Part shown: piece by piece, positions 52,307-60,354 of the stretch
How positions within the stretch are numbered: the first letter of the stretch is position 1
Layout of the letters: each line of letters starts with the position of its first letter
Assembly (NCBI RefSeq): GCF_007830635.1
Contig: NZ_VLLA01000025.1
Span: 53,450-117,449 of the forward strand
DNA: 64,000 nt
Reading direction: 5' to 3'
From: Bradyrhizobium huanghuaihaiense
Lineage (GTDB): Bacteria > Pseudomonadota > Alphaproteobacteria > Rhizobiales > Xanthobacteraceae
The notes under the pieces: model-generated
What the model saw: only the letters and a program-made list of their open reading frames with translations
Told to the model about the DNA's origin: nothing
Databases searched by the model: none
Translations under genes and position numbers: made by a program

Positions 52307-53135
52307 GTTCGCTCGCTAGAAAAATTCAGCCATTATGGCAGCATCTACCGTCACTACGGCGAACCAGGCGACGAAGTTTGTGTCAGAGGCTCTAGCAGTC
52401 ATTTGCTGCAATGCTAGGAAAGTAGCATCGTAATACAATGCTAGTAGAAGTGGAAGAGCGGATCGCTCGAAAATCCGTGAAAGAATCTGATCTGAGGTAT
52501 CAAATGACCTCGGAAGCCAACTTGCGGCTTCTCTATCAGATATGCCGGACTGAAAGTCCGGACAGGCTAGACTGGGGGCGAACCAAGTTGCAATGGCAAT
52601 GCGTCTCGTCGGCACTACCATTGCGGGCATCTGGCACCCACACGACCCAAGGCGGGTAAAATTGACGCGAAGTGCATGCAGCGAGGCTTCAAGAAAGAGA
52701 CCTCGACCGGCCCCCCCTTGCTCGACTCGCCCTCTGAAGTAGATGATGTCGTAATTTGCTCCGCTGCCCTGAATATTTCTCGTACGATCGACATCGGATC
52801 CTTCTGTTAGATCGGTCAGACCTGTGTCGTCGTCTCCGGTCAGATCAGCCTCAACGGTCTTCAGAAGCTTCGCCCGCCGTCACGACGTCACTCACATTTT
52901 TAACTGCTGATGATGCTTCGCTTTTTCAGATGTCCCGGTCCAATCCAGCATGGGCCAGGCTCACACCCCGACATGCAGTGTTCCGAACGATCGGGGCTAG
53001 CCAAGTTCGATCCCGATTCACTAACCGCACCAGTTTCGCACCAGAAACGACCTCAACAAAACGCAACGAACGCGATCAAACTCAAACGAAAAAGCAGCAA
53101 AATCAACGAAGCCGATCGATATCCTGCCGCATCCT
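52307..53135. other. Island right end, no supportable gene
   Basis: Only short or antisense frames without motifs. It contains the right-hand GCACCAG pair at 53027-53044 and an A-rich patch directly before the att repeat, as often seen near att sites. Confidence 0.5.
53027..53044 (+). promoter_or_regulatory. Putative integrase arm-type sites, right end
   Basis: GCACCAG occurs at 53027 and 53038, 11 bases apart and in the same orientation as the pair at 1457 and 1469. This pair is about 92 bp from the right att core. Confidence 0.45.
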
Positions 53136-53184
53136 GCCGCTCATAACGGTCTGGTTGCAGGTTCGAGTCCTGCCGGGCCCACCA
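53136..53184 (+). repeat. attR: 49-bp partial copy of the CAT tRNA
   Basis: Identical to 1360-1408. The 5' half of the tRNA is absent, replaced by repeats of ATCCTGCCGC, so this is not a functional tRNA. Confidence 0.92.
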
Positions 53185-53445
53185 GTATTTTCAAGGAGGG
53201 CTTGGCCCGCCCGTTCGCGCTTCGTCTTTTCGTCAACCAACGAAACAACCAATCCTACGTTCTTGCTCGGTGCCGAATGCGTTCCGATAGCGTTCGCTGC
53301 GGTACGCAGGGCGGGCCGGGTGGTGATGACCATAGGTTTCGCGAAGCGTCATTTCGCTCATACCCAAGAAGCCCGCGGCTTCCCACATCGGTGCCGCTCG
53401 CTGCATCAGCCAAGTTGCGGCGGTATAGCCGGTAGGTGAGACGTG
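53185..53445 (-). pseudogene. Decayed tyrosine integrase C-terminus next to attR
   Basis: The minus strand reads YTAATWLMQRAAPMWEAAGF and LGMSEMTLRETYGHHHP, matching the C-terminal catalytic region of tRNA-type integrases, including the integrase at 13 kb. A frameshift follows; the tail then continues in another frame (SAPSKNVGLVVSLVDEKTKR) up to the att repeat. The H-x-L-R-H box is damaged to SPTGY. The 3' end faces the att repeat from outside the island, the usual position for an island's own integrase, so this belonged to a second element. Confidence 0.7.
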
Positions 53446-53470
53446 GACAGTCCGACCGCGGGCGAATTGG

Positions 53471-53659
53471 CTAGGGGTGGGCCTCAAGCAGTTCTTTGCG
53501 GCCGATCTGAGCGCCGTCGATCCCGGCATGGCTGACGCTGATTGGTGAGGTTATGCGCTTTTGAGATGGCTCGGGTACTACGACGGCGGATGCGGCCCGC
53601 AAGATCGTCGGGCATGCCAGCAAGGAAAAACCTGCCAGCAGGTGTCTACGGGTCAGCAT
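53471..53659 (-). pseudogene. Twin-arginine-like signal peptide remnant
   Basis: Starts MLTRRHLLAGFSLLACPTIL, a typical Tat-type leader (RRHLLAG) with an Ala-rich cleavage region. The frame then runs only about 35 more residues and stops next to the integrase remnant. It probably is the start of an exported protein gene cut off by integration. Identity of the protein unknown. Confidence 0.4.
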
Positions 53660-54149
53660 GCGCAGGTGTCTTGCTGAGATTAGCTAGTTTCTGCGCGAGC
53701 AGGATGCTTTGGCGCTGCAGGGCCTCCTCGATCACGTCAAGCTTCGCGCGCATCAGGCGCAGCGCAGTGGCCGATGCCGGCCGGTGCGCCACATCGAGTA
53801 GCATCAGCCGAGTGGACATCGCCTGATATTGCGCGGCGAAGTCGGTCACCTCGGAGCGGTAGGTTCGCAAAGCGTTCGTCAGCGCAACGATCGCTTGATC
53901 GGTCGATTTCTGCTCATGTTTGATGGCCCCCTAAATCACGGTCGGTGGATGCCTGCTCATGTTTGACGGCCTCTAGATCACGGCCGGTAGATGCTTGCTG
54001 ATGTTTGATGACCTCTAAAGCGCGGCCGATCGAAGCCTGCTGAAGTTTCATGGCCGTGAGTTCGTCACGCGCCTTGTTCTGTAGACCACGCCGGCGGCCG
54101 CCAGGATGGCCAGTGCGGCAAGCAGCCATCGACGAGTGGGGTGGGTCAT
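53646..54149 (-). pseudogene. Membrane-anchored coiled-coil protein with 14-residue repeats, frameshifted twice
   Basis: From ATG 54149: an N-terminal membrane anchor (WLLAALAILAAAGVVY). One base shift follows, then QNKARDELTAMKL. After that come four tandem 14-residue units (QQASIGRALEVIKH, QQASTGRDLEAVKH, EQASTDRDL with the next frame AIKH, EQKSTDQAIVALT). The second shift sits in a run of five G (about 53932). The tail (YRSEVTDFAAQYQAMSTRLM, LDVIEEALQRQSILLAQKLA) is helical to the stop at 53646. It looks like a periplasmic coiled coil. Two indels make it a pseudogene unless they are sequencing errors. Confidence 0.55.
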
Positions 54150-54344
54150 TCTGGGGTGCGGCGTTCAGAACTACTGACGGCTCGGGACAATCCTATAGCC
54201 GACACAATCGCCGCGAGTAAGCCCCGCAGGGGTCTCCCGCCGGCGCAGACAGATCTCCCGACTTTCCGGTCCCGATTTTTTAGCGACCTAGAATCGCCGC
54301 GCAATGATTTCACGCATTTCCCACATAACGTGAAGGAAAACTTC

Positions 54345-54539
54345 ATGAAACGCATCATATGCGCGTTTTTTGCCGCGCTGATGCTCCTTGTCGCCGATTT
54401 GGCACATGCCGCAGCAAGTATCCGGGCGGCATTCCAATTATGGTTGATGATACTGATCCCGGTAGATGGCAGTCGCGATGATAATCAGCGCAGGAGGGCC
54501 TTCGTGCGCTGTCTTTCTGCGCCGCTTCTTCCGCGTTAA
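54345..54539 (+). CDS. Small protein with signal peptide, possibly truncated
   Basis: 64 codons from the ATG at 54345, with GAAGGA six to nine bases upstream. The leader MKRIICAFFAALMLLVADLA followed by HAAA is a convincing signal peptide. The remainder is short and basic without motif, so the gene may be cut off. Confidence 0.4.
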   Translation: MKRIICAFFAALMLLVADLAHAAASIRAAFQLWLMILIPVDGSRDDNQRRRAFVRCLSAPLLPR

Positions 54540-54540
54540 A

Positions 54541-54861
54541 CGGGACCGTCATCTTTCTTGGATATTCGCGCTGGCCAATCTCGTGCAGCTCGCGGCCAAC
54601 AGCCCAACTAAAGAGATTTGCACATGAGATTTCACGGCGCTCATAGGTCTCCTGGCGTCTACCACGCTTGCCGTTGCATTTTTGTGGACTTCGCGGTGAC
54701 AACATGCAGACGCGCTTCGTCATATTCGATCGTGGCTGTATGCACCTCCGAGGCGATAGGCTAACCGATTGATTTCTGAGGTATGTGATAATCACACGAT
54801 CGAGGCCGATTACGGGATCGATCATTCGCAGCGTTGTTTGGCAAGCGGGTTGGGACACTTG
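54541..54861. other. Spacer without a supportable gene
   Basis: Frames on either strand are short or antisense and show no motif. Confidence 0.45.
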
Positions 54862-55245
54862 ATGCGAACGATTCTTATAGCTCTAAGTATTTGGTTGTTG
54901 ATCAACGTCCTCTTTGTACTAGTCATGATTCCTCCGCGCAAACCGCGGAAATCTAGCCGTCAGAACGGCACCGCCGGTAGGCTTTCACCCGCATTAATTA
55001 AGGAGAACGCCGAACCATCAAGCGAAGAGGATGATAGCTCTTCTCTTCGCCACGTTGTCATCGCGATCGGGCTGGGCGTCTTCTTTTCGCTGACGCCGCC
55101 TTTGCTTCAGGCTTACGATGCTATCAACGAGTTCGTTAACCGTCGCCGATCAAGACGAAACGCTTCGGCGACCCATCACAGCCTTGATCAGCACGCTGAC
55201 GAAGTCTCCGATGTTGAGACCGGCCAGGACAAGAACCGTCGGTAG
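54862..55245 (+). CDS. Small two-TM membrane protein
   Basis: About 127 aa from the ATG at 54862. TM1 is at the N-terminus (MRTILIALSIWLLINVLFVL). A polar basic linker follows, then TM2 (HVVIAIGLGVFFSLTPPLLQ). The C-terminal 40 residues are polar. No family recognised. A longer frame from 54769 lacks support because TM1 starts directly at this ATG. Confidence 0.5.
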   Translation: MRTILIALSIWLLINVLFVLVMIPPRKPRKSSRQNGTAGRLSPALIKENAEPSSEEDDSSSLRHVVIAIGLGVFFSLTPPLLQAYDAINEFVNRRRSRRNASATHHSLDQHADEVSDVETGQDKNRR

Positions 55246-55275
55246 CCACCATTCGGGATGAATGTTCAATCCCAT
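55150..55275 (-). CDS. Possible 41-aa hydrophobic protein
   Basis: Reads MGLNIHPEWWLPTVLVLAGL then NIGDFVSVLIKAVMG, which has the feel of a single membrane helix. It overlaps the 3' end of the two-TM gene on the other strand. It could also be the tail of a longer frame reaching 55515. Confidence 0.25.
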   Translation of the reverse strand: MGLNIHPEWWLPTVLVLAGLNIGDFVSVLIKAVMGRRSVSS

Positions 55276-55552
55276 TAAGTCGTAGTCGGTCAGTGTTTCG
55301 CCGCCCGTGTCGCATTGGTGCTTTCCGGCGAATTGATCCACTTTTAGCAGTGGGCTCGGCGCGCGGCCGCCAGGAACCATGTCGGGGTAACGGTGCCGGG
55401 GGGCTCGACGGAGTCCGACTCCGCCGCGATCCAGCGCTACCTGGCGCATATGCGCCGCATTCCGTTGCCTAATGCGAGATAAGAGCAGCGAACATGACCT
55501 CAAGTTGAACCACACTACATGATCTTTAAGCGACTAATTTTGGGGCTTCAAT

Positions 55553-55944
55553 ATGAAGAGACTTCTGGGGCTTTTGCTGCTCGCCCAATCCTTCTTGCTT
55601 TCCGCCGAGGCCATGGCGCAGGGGCTTCCGCTCCCTCATACTGGAAAAATGAACGAGGTTCGGAACTGCTTATTTGGTCCGCCAATAGCGGGACGATACA
55701 AGGGACTTTCACAAACCATGCTCAAGGGTTTGCGTGCCAGGGCATCCCGTATCCTGCAGCGGGATCCGTTAGTCCAACCGGCTTGTATTTTGTTGTTACC
55801 TTTGCCCAGTGCAATTCCTTTACCCGCTGGGTTGGAACAATTAAGGGGTCTCAGATGCCAACGTCTTGGACGCTGTTCTACGTTGATAACAAAGGCAAGC
55901 CTAGCAGGTTGAAGGGTGCGGATATATTCACGCGCGTATGGTAG
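55553..55944 (+). pseudogene. Avidin-family biotin-binding protein (bradavidin II-like), frameshifted
   Basis: A signal peptide (MKRLLGLLLLAQSFLLSAEA, MAQ) is in one frame. One base after LPLP-encoding sequence (about 55630) the mature protein continues in the next frame: SYWKNERGSELLIWSANSGT, IQGTFTNHAQGF, FVVTFAQCNSFTRWVGTIKG, TSWTLFYVDNKG and DIFTRVW. These are the avidin strands, with the biotin-contacting Trp and Thr/Asn positions. The mature part matches, from memory, bradavidin II of Bradyrhizobium almost exactly. A missing G at CCG/CT explains the shift: restoring it gives LPAPSYWKN. Avidins are secreted tetrameric biotin scavengers. As written the gene is broken at the start of the mature protein. 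Confidence 0.85.
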
Positions 55945-56289
55945 TTTTCAATCTTCCTGCAAACGCAGCGACCTAAGATTTGAAGATCGCTCTCGCGACG
56001 TCTGCACTCCGAAGCGGCGTGTGACGCTGAGCCCGGCGCGCGCGGGCCCAGCGTCGCGCCGACGCGGCGGATTTCGGCCTATTCTCCGCCCTCGTAGAAG
56101 AGCTCGAGCGGCAGGTTGACCAGCACCGATCCAGTCCCGAGCAGTTGCATTCGGCGGTTCGGGTGGTAGACACTTCGCTAATACTTCGGTTCGAAGCGCG
56201 CTACTCTGCGCGGGTCATCCCTGAGCTCTAGGTTCATTCTCGAGGAGATCCTCAGCACGTGCCTTGGCGTCGTTTCTCGGGATTATTTT
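55945..56289. other. Spacer with a possible gene fragment
   Basis: On the minus strand about 56085-56175 reads VYHPNRRMQLLGTGSVLVNL then PLELFYEGGE and a stop, which looks like the C-terminal end of a lost gene. A GC-rich inverted stretch (GCCCGGCGCGCGCGGGC) lies near 56033. Nothing else is supportable. Confidence 0.35.
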
Positions 56290-56781
56290 ATGTCACCTAT
56301 TCAAGCGATTAAAGACTGGTACGTGTCCCTGGACAACGAACTTCAATCAGACATCGCGTACATGTTCGTATCTCTGACTCTCGGTGATCGCCAGTTTGCT
56401 CCCGCTGCCGCTGTCCGAAGACTGTTGCAATGGTTTGACGTGCGTAGTGAAGGCACGGAACACGAGGATGCTCTAGCAGCCGTTACGTTTCGGGCCTCAT
56501 TCGAATACATCTTTGCTGAGCGCTTCACGGGCGCCGGGTGGATCTTTCCGGAGCAAACTTTCAAGGACGTGATCCGCGAGGCTGCTGAAGGTAAAGAGGC
56601 AAGCAAGATTGCAACGAGCGCATTCCGGTTACTGCGGAGCCTTCCGGACCGGAGAACGAAATGGAAAGAGGCAGGTGAGAACTGGAATGCCCTAGTCAAC
56701 TCGACAATCAACGATGATGCGTTGAGGCAGTGGACACAAGATCAGTTCCTGGCGAGCGACTACGGGCCGGCGCAAGACTGA
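56290..56781 (+). CDS. Hypothetical cytosolic protein
   Basis: A 163-aa frame with even, native-like composition. It starts MSPIQAIKDWYVSLDNELQS and has several amphipathic helices and a Trp-rich C-terminal half (KWKEAGENWNALVN). No signal peptide, TM segment or known family. It is convergent with the Crp/Fnr gene. Confidence 0.55.
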   Translation: MSPIQAIKDWYVSLDNELQSDIAYMFVSLTLGDRQFAPAAAVRRLLQWFDVRSEGTEHEDALAAVTFRASFEYIFAERFTGAGWIFPEQTFKDVIREAAEGKEASKIATSAFRLLRSLPDRRTKWKEAGENWNALVNSTINDDALRQWTQDQFLASDYGPAQD

Positions 56782-56989
56782 AAAAGCTCCTCACCTCCCG
56801 CAATCCTCGCGACGGTGCACTTGCCAGGCGATTCTGGCGCCATCGATGTTAGAACCTCTATCCTCAAACTTGCTTTGTTTGAGTAGGAGTCAAGCGCAAA
56901 TGCTGTTCGGCTCTTCGCTCCGCGCAGCAATACCGTGTTCGGCAAGTCGTCTCGATATGAACTGGAGAGGTGAAGCCTATGCGACGTTG

Positions 56990-57826
56990 TTACCCCATCA
57001 GCTCTTTTGCTGGAATCGCGGACTGAGACGAGGCATAGGCGCCTGAAATGAGCTTGTAACAACAACATGCCCTTTTCTCGAGGCACTTGGGTTCATCAAT
57101 CTCCAAGACACCGCGCATCTTGCGGATCAGCCCTCGTTCTTCGAATCGGCTTAGAGTCTGCGTCACCCCAGCGCGACGAAGTCCCAAGACAGACGAAAGG
57201 TAGTCATGGGTAACTGGCAGCACACGAACGTCAGCAGCATCACTCGCCAAACAAAGCCAGCTCGCGAGCCTCTGTTCACGATCGTGCCGAACCCCGCACA
57301 ATCCTGTCTGAACGCACTGAAATGTCAGCGCTTGAACGTACTCAAAGAGATGCTCTCGGATCTCAGGACGCTCTTCTACTAGCCGGCGCAATTCCTCAAC
57401 ACGGATCCTGTACGCGCTTCCGGGAAAGAACACCACAGATTGATGCGTCGAAAGATGTCCTCCCCACAAGAACGAAGCACCGACCACACCCCGATATCCT
57501 ATGACGGCCGTTTCAAGCATGCTCCCCGCCGCGACAACCCTTAGCGAGACGAGGCCCGACTCCACGAAGTAGACGTGCTCTACATGCCTTTTCGGCTCTT
57601 GCAGAACCATACGCTCTTTCAGGACGATCGGCTCAAGGCACTCCCCCAATGCCGCGAGGCCGTCCGGAGAAATTCTGGACAGGATAGCATTTCTGACAGG
57701 GGGCCGCGTATTAGGTCGCAGGCTATCGAGCCGACGAAGCGTCGGCTGTGTGCCGGTAACTCCTGCGAGAGCGGGGTCACCCGAGCTGTCCCGCGGTTCA
57801 AGGACGGCTGGCACCCGATTGGTCAT
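56990..57826 (-). CDS. Crp/Fnr-family transcriptional regulator
   Basis: About 278 aa from the ATG at 57826 (57844 and 57874 are alternatives; an AGGACG lies upstream of the chosen start). An N-terminal extension precedes a cyclic-nucleotide-binding-fold domain (LKERMVLQEPKRHVEHVYFV, then GYRGVVGASFLWGG). A dimerisation helix follows, then a winged HTH (HDYLSSVLGLRRAGVTQTLS, RFEERGLIRKMRGVLEI). There is no N-terminal FNR-type Cys cluster; a C-terminal CCCYK is present. This subgroup of Crp-like regulators is common in Bradyrhizobium and often responds to stress or redox signals. The copper and heme protein genes downstream of its promoter side are possible targets, which is inference. Confidence 0.85.
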   Translation of the reverse strand: MTNRVPAVLEPRDSSGDPALAGVTGTQPTLRRLDSLRPNTRPPVRNAILSRISPDGLAALGECLEPIVLKERMVLQEPKRHVEHVYFVESGLVSLRVVAAGSMLETAVIGYRGVVGASFLWGGHLSTHQSVVFFPGSAYRIRVEELRRLVEERPEIREHLFEYVQALTFQCVQTGLCGVRHDREQRLASWLCLASDAADVRVLPVTHDYLSSVLGLRRAGVTQTLSRFEERGLIRKMRGVLEIDEPKCLEKRACCCYKLISGAYASSQSAIPAKELMG

Positions 57827-58490
57827 AGTGCAGTGCGTCCTCATAGCGTGGATATCTGCTGGAAACGTAGCCAAATACCCATACGGATTCCTGCAATGTG
57901 CAGCGCGTTGAGCACAAATCCGGCCTTAAGACGGCGTCTTTGACGAATTTCAACGCCTGACGGGGACCGACCGGGGTGTGGAGCAACTCGCCTTGGACTC
58001 GTCGGCGCCGGAACGCCGTCAGACCAGCGCGCCACGCTGTTACCGCCTGGCCGGGGATTGCGAAGTCCGTTGCGTGAGACGAACACAGCACCACTAAGGC
58101 AACCGCGCCTCGCCAGAGAACATTTCAGATGTCAGGCGAGAGTTTAGTCATGCTCCCTCTATGCCGAAATTCATTGTGACCCACACGAGTTTTGCTCTGA
58201 TGATCTCAAGACAATCAATCAACCTTTTCAACCGCTGATGCCATGAGGGAGCACCGTTTGTCTCGCCGCAGGGACACCTGGCGACGACTGGCAGTCCCCT
58301 CGCACCGCCAAAGCGCAAACATGCTGCGTGGACACAGCCGGCCGCCTGCCTCGCGTCAGTTTTCCTCTAATAATGATTGGAACCGAGGCGCAAAATAAAG
58401 ATCAATCTGTCATAAGGGTCGCTAGTCCCGGGCTCCGGCGGTCCGCGGTAAGGTCGCATTTTTATAGAATTTAGCTTCAGTGAGGTCGGA
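57827..58490. other. Intergenic stretch between the regulator and the copper protein
   Basis: About 660 bp. The half next to the regulator shows minus-strand frames with Arg-rich composition, possibly remnants. GCTCCCTC near 58149 and GAGGGAGC near 58247 form inverted repeats about 100 bp apart. The last 100 bases should hold the promoter of the cupredoxin gene. Confidence 0.4.
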
Positions 58491-58850
58491 ATGAGAGAAA
58501 GGCTAATACCTTCACGCACAGGCAAGTTCGGTTTTCAGATGATAGCCGCAATAGTGGGAGGGCTCCTCGCTGGAGCCGCTCTAGGCGCCACCCCCTATGT
58601 AATTTCGCAAAAGGACCGAGAATTCAGACCCCAAGAAATCGTAATAAAGCGCGGCGAGACCCTACGGTTTATCAACGATGACGGTGAGCTCATGCACCAC
58701 ACCTATTTGAGCTCAGACACCTTCGAGTTCGATTCTGGCGATCAACAGCCAGGCAGCCAATTCGACGTCGTCTTTTCTGTGGCTGGTGATTACACTGTGT
58801 TGTGCGGCATTCATCCCAAGATGAAGCTTGGCGTGCACGTCAAAAAGTAG
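58491..58850 (+). CDS. Cupredoxin (blue copper protein), exported
   Basis: A 119-aa protein with a membrane/signal segment (FQMIAAIVGGLLAGAALGA) and a plastocyanin-like domain. The type-1 copper ligands are visible: His69 or His70 in GELMHHTYL, then Cys105, His108 and Met111 in LCGIHPKMKLG. Such proteins carry single electrons in the periplasm. GAGGTCGG sits just before the ATG. It is convergent with the DoxX-like gene four bases away and close to a di-heme peroxidase, a natural electron acceptor for a cupredoxin. Confidence 0.85.
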   Translation: MRERLIPSRTGKFGFQMIAAIVGGLLAGAALGATPYVISQKDREFRPQEIVIKRGETLRFINDDGELMHHTYLSSDTFEFDSGDQQPGSQFDVVFSVAGDYTVLCGIHPKMKLGVHVKK

Positions 58851-58854
58851 GGCC

Positions 58855-59916
58855 CTACAGAATTGAGGTGTTGAAGATCGCTGCATGACCGACATAGTAG
58901 GCGAACAGCGTAACCGTCAACGCCGCACATAGTCCGGCCGGAGCGAGCCAGGGAGCGCGATAGTCGGCTTCCCTCGGCTGATTATCGGAAAGTATCGCGA
59001 CCAGTACGACGATGATCGCCGAGTGCCCGATCACATCAAGCTTGCCAAATTCGAAGCACGCGCTGATGAACATTCCAAGCAGTATGGCAGCCGCAACGCG
59101 CCGGACCAAGGGCGTCCAAGCTAGGGCAAACGCGAGCGTGAATTCGATCATGCCAGCGGCGCGCATATAGAACTCACTATCGAACCCGAGCGTCATGCCG
59201 GGGTGCTCGATCAGAAGTGGGAAGCTCCATTCCGGGTAGGCCCACTTTTCCACCGAAGCCCACATCAACGTGACGGCGGTTGCGTAGCGCACGACATCGA
59301 GTGGCGGAACGCCGAACAGATCTTTTTGCAAGCCAGCGAGGGCGAGGTAGGCCGCAAGGCCCAAAAAGATCGGATAATCGGCCAGATGAAACGTGCCGTA
59401 ATCTCGAACGGCGAGCCCGAACAGAACGACAATTCCCGCCGCGGAGAAGGGCATCGTGCGGCGCGACAGCAGGCCTGCTGCGATGGCGAGTTGCAAAGGC
59501 CCAACCATTGACGAAGTCGTTTTCAATTCCGGGGTCAGCAAGATACCGCCCACCGCCCAAAGCGAGATGAAGAAAAATCCGCAGACAGCCCGGATGATTT
59601 CCTCAGTGTGTAGTCGCAATCCGTCCGTGAAGCGGTTGAGGGAGCGGGCCGCCAGCTCAGCCAAAGACGTCCGTTCAACCATGCAGCCGGAAAAAAACCA
59701 GAGCAGGGCAAGAGCCAACAGCAGTTCAAAATCCTGGCACAGTACGTTTTCGAGGCATCGGGGCTGGCCGGCAGCGTCATAGGCACAGAACCATTTGACA
59801 TGGGCACTGGCACCTTGTGTTCCCAAGAACCAGAAAGAAAGTGCCACGATGGACCTTGCAAAAAGGGAGCTTCTCCGGAATGCCGCAAAGGCATCCCGCG
59901 TCGGAGACCTGAACAT
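58855..59916 (-). CDS. Multi-TM membrane protein, DoxX-like
   Basis: A 353-aa protein with an N-terminal hydrophobic segment followed by SAHVKWFCAYD. At least seven further hydrophobic helices follow (for example LLLALALLWFFSGCMV, AVCGFFFISLWAVGGILLTP, AGMIEFTLAFALAWTPLVRR). The helix spacing and the HVKWF start recall DoxX-related membrane proteins, whose role is linked to quinone or redox processes, but this is a loose match. Convergent with the cupredoxin gene. Confidence 0.6.
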   Translation of the reverse strand: MFRSPTRDAFAAFRRSSLFARSIVALSFWFLGTQGASAHVKWFCAYDAAGQPRCLENVLCQDFELLLALALLWFFSGCMVERTSLAELAARSLNRFTDGLRLHTEEIIRAVCGFFFISLWAVGGILLTPELKTTSSMVGPLQLAIAAGLLSRRTMPFSAAGIVVLFGLAVRDYGTFHLADYPIFLGLAAYLALAGLQKDLFGVPPLDVVRYATAVTLMWASVEKWAYPEWSFPLLIEHPGMTLGFDSEFYMRAAGMIEFTLAFALAWTPLVRRVAAAILLGMFISACFEFGKLDVIGHSAIIVVLVAILSDNQPREADYRAPWLAPAGLCAALTVTLFAYYVGHAAIFNTSIL

Positions 59917-60160
59917 AAAAAACCACCCCTTTTGGAAAAGCGCCCGCCTCTGACGATTTGTTCAACTTAGCACAAATCTTAAGGATGTGACGGCGCTCGC
60001 ATCCGAAGGTTGTTTGCTGGGTTAATGGGGACACGCCGGCAAGGATTTGTGCGGCGAGACTATCGCGCACGTCCCTTCAATTTTACAGATTTTGACGACG
60101 GGCCTTCAATGCAAGTGTCGTACTGAATGTCAGACAAAAAACGGATGTCCGGAGTAGTCC

Positions 60161-60322
60161 ATGTTTGGTGCGTTTCGTACGAAGAGGGTGCCAGTCGGCT
60201 CTGCGCTGGCCCGCACCGCGATGCGGCTCACAGCATGCAGTGAAACCCTGGAGACGTGGGCGGGCGGTTTCCTCATCCTCGTGTTGGGCTTGCTGGGAGC
60301 GGCATTGCCGCACTTCCCCTGA
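60161..60322 (+). CDS. 53-aa single-TM peptide
   Basis: ATG at 60161 with GGAG six to nine bases upstream. A basic N-terminal half (MFGAFRTKRVPVGSALARTA) is followed by a single TM helix (AGGFLILVLGLLGAALPHF). The topology suits an inner-membrane small protein. Convergent with the peroxidase gene 32 bp away. Confidence 0.5.
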   Translation: MFGAFRTKRVPVGSALARTAMRLTACSETLETWAGGFLILVLGLLGAALPHFP

Positions 60323-60354
60323 GAGCCTCCCCGACCGCGCGATCGGGGTACCGG

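Larger units (their letters stand above)
1409..53184. mobile_element. tRNA-integrated genomic island, about 51.8 kb
   Basis: Bounded by the intact tRNA on the left and the 49-bp partial copy on the right. It carries a defence-like operon, ku, a tyrosine integrase with an excisionase-like partner, an IS66 element and the giant-gene cluster. The integrase lies about 11.6 kb from the left end rather than next to it, and a second integrase remnant lies just outside the right repeat, so the island may be a composite of several insertions. No conjugation or replication genes are visible; if it moves, it would need helper functions, and its integrase is frameshifted. Confidence 0.85.

Noticed and set aside
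53136..53184. A second tRNA gene
   Set aside because: Only the 3' 49 bases exist; the acceptor 5' strand and D arm are missing, so it is an attachment-site copy.
53103..53333. Minus-strand frames carrying GGPGRTRTCNQTVMSG, also at 1351-1572
   Set aside because: The shared peptide is only the antisense reading of the tRNA 3' end present in both att copies, not a protein family.
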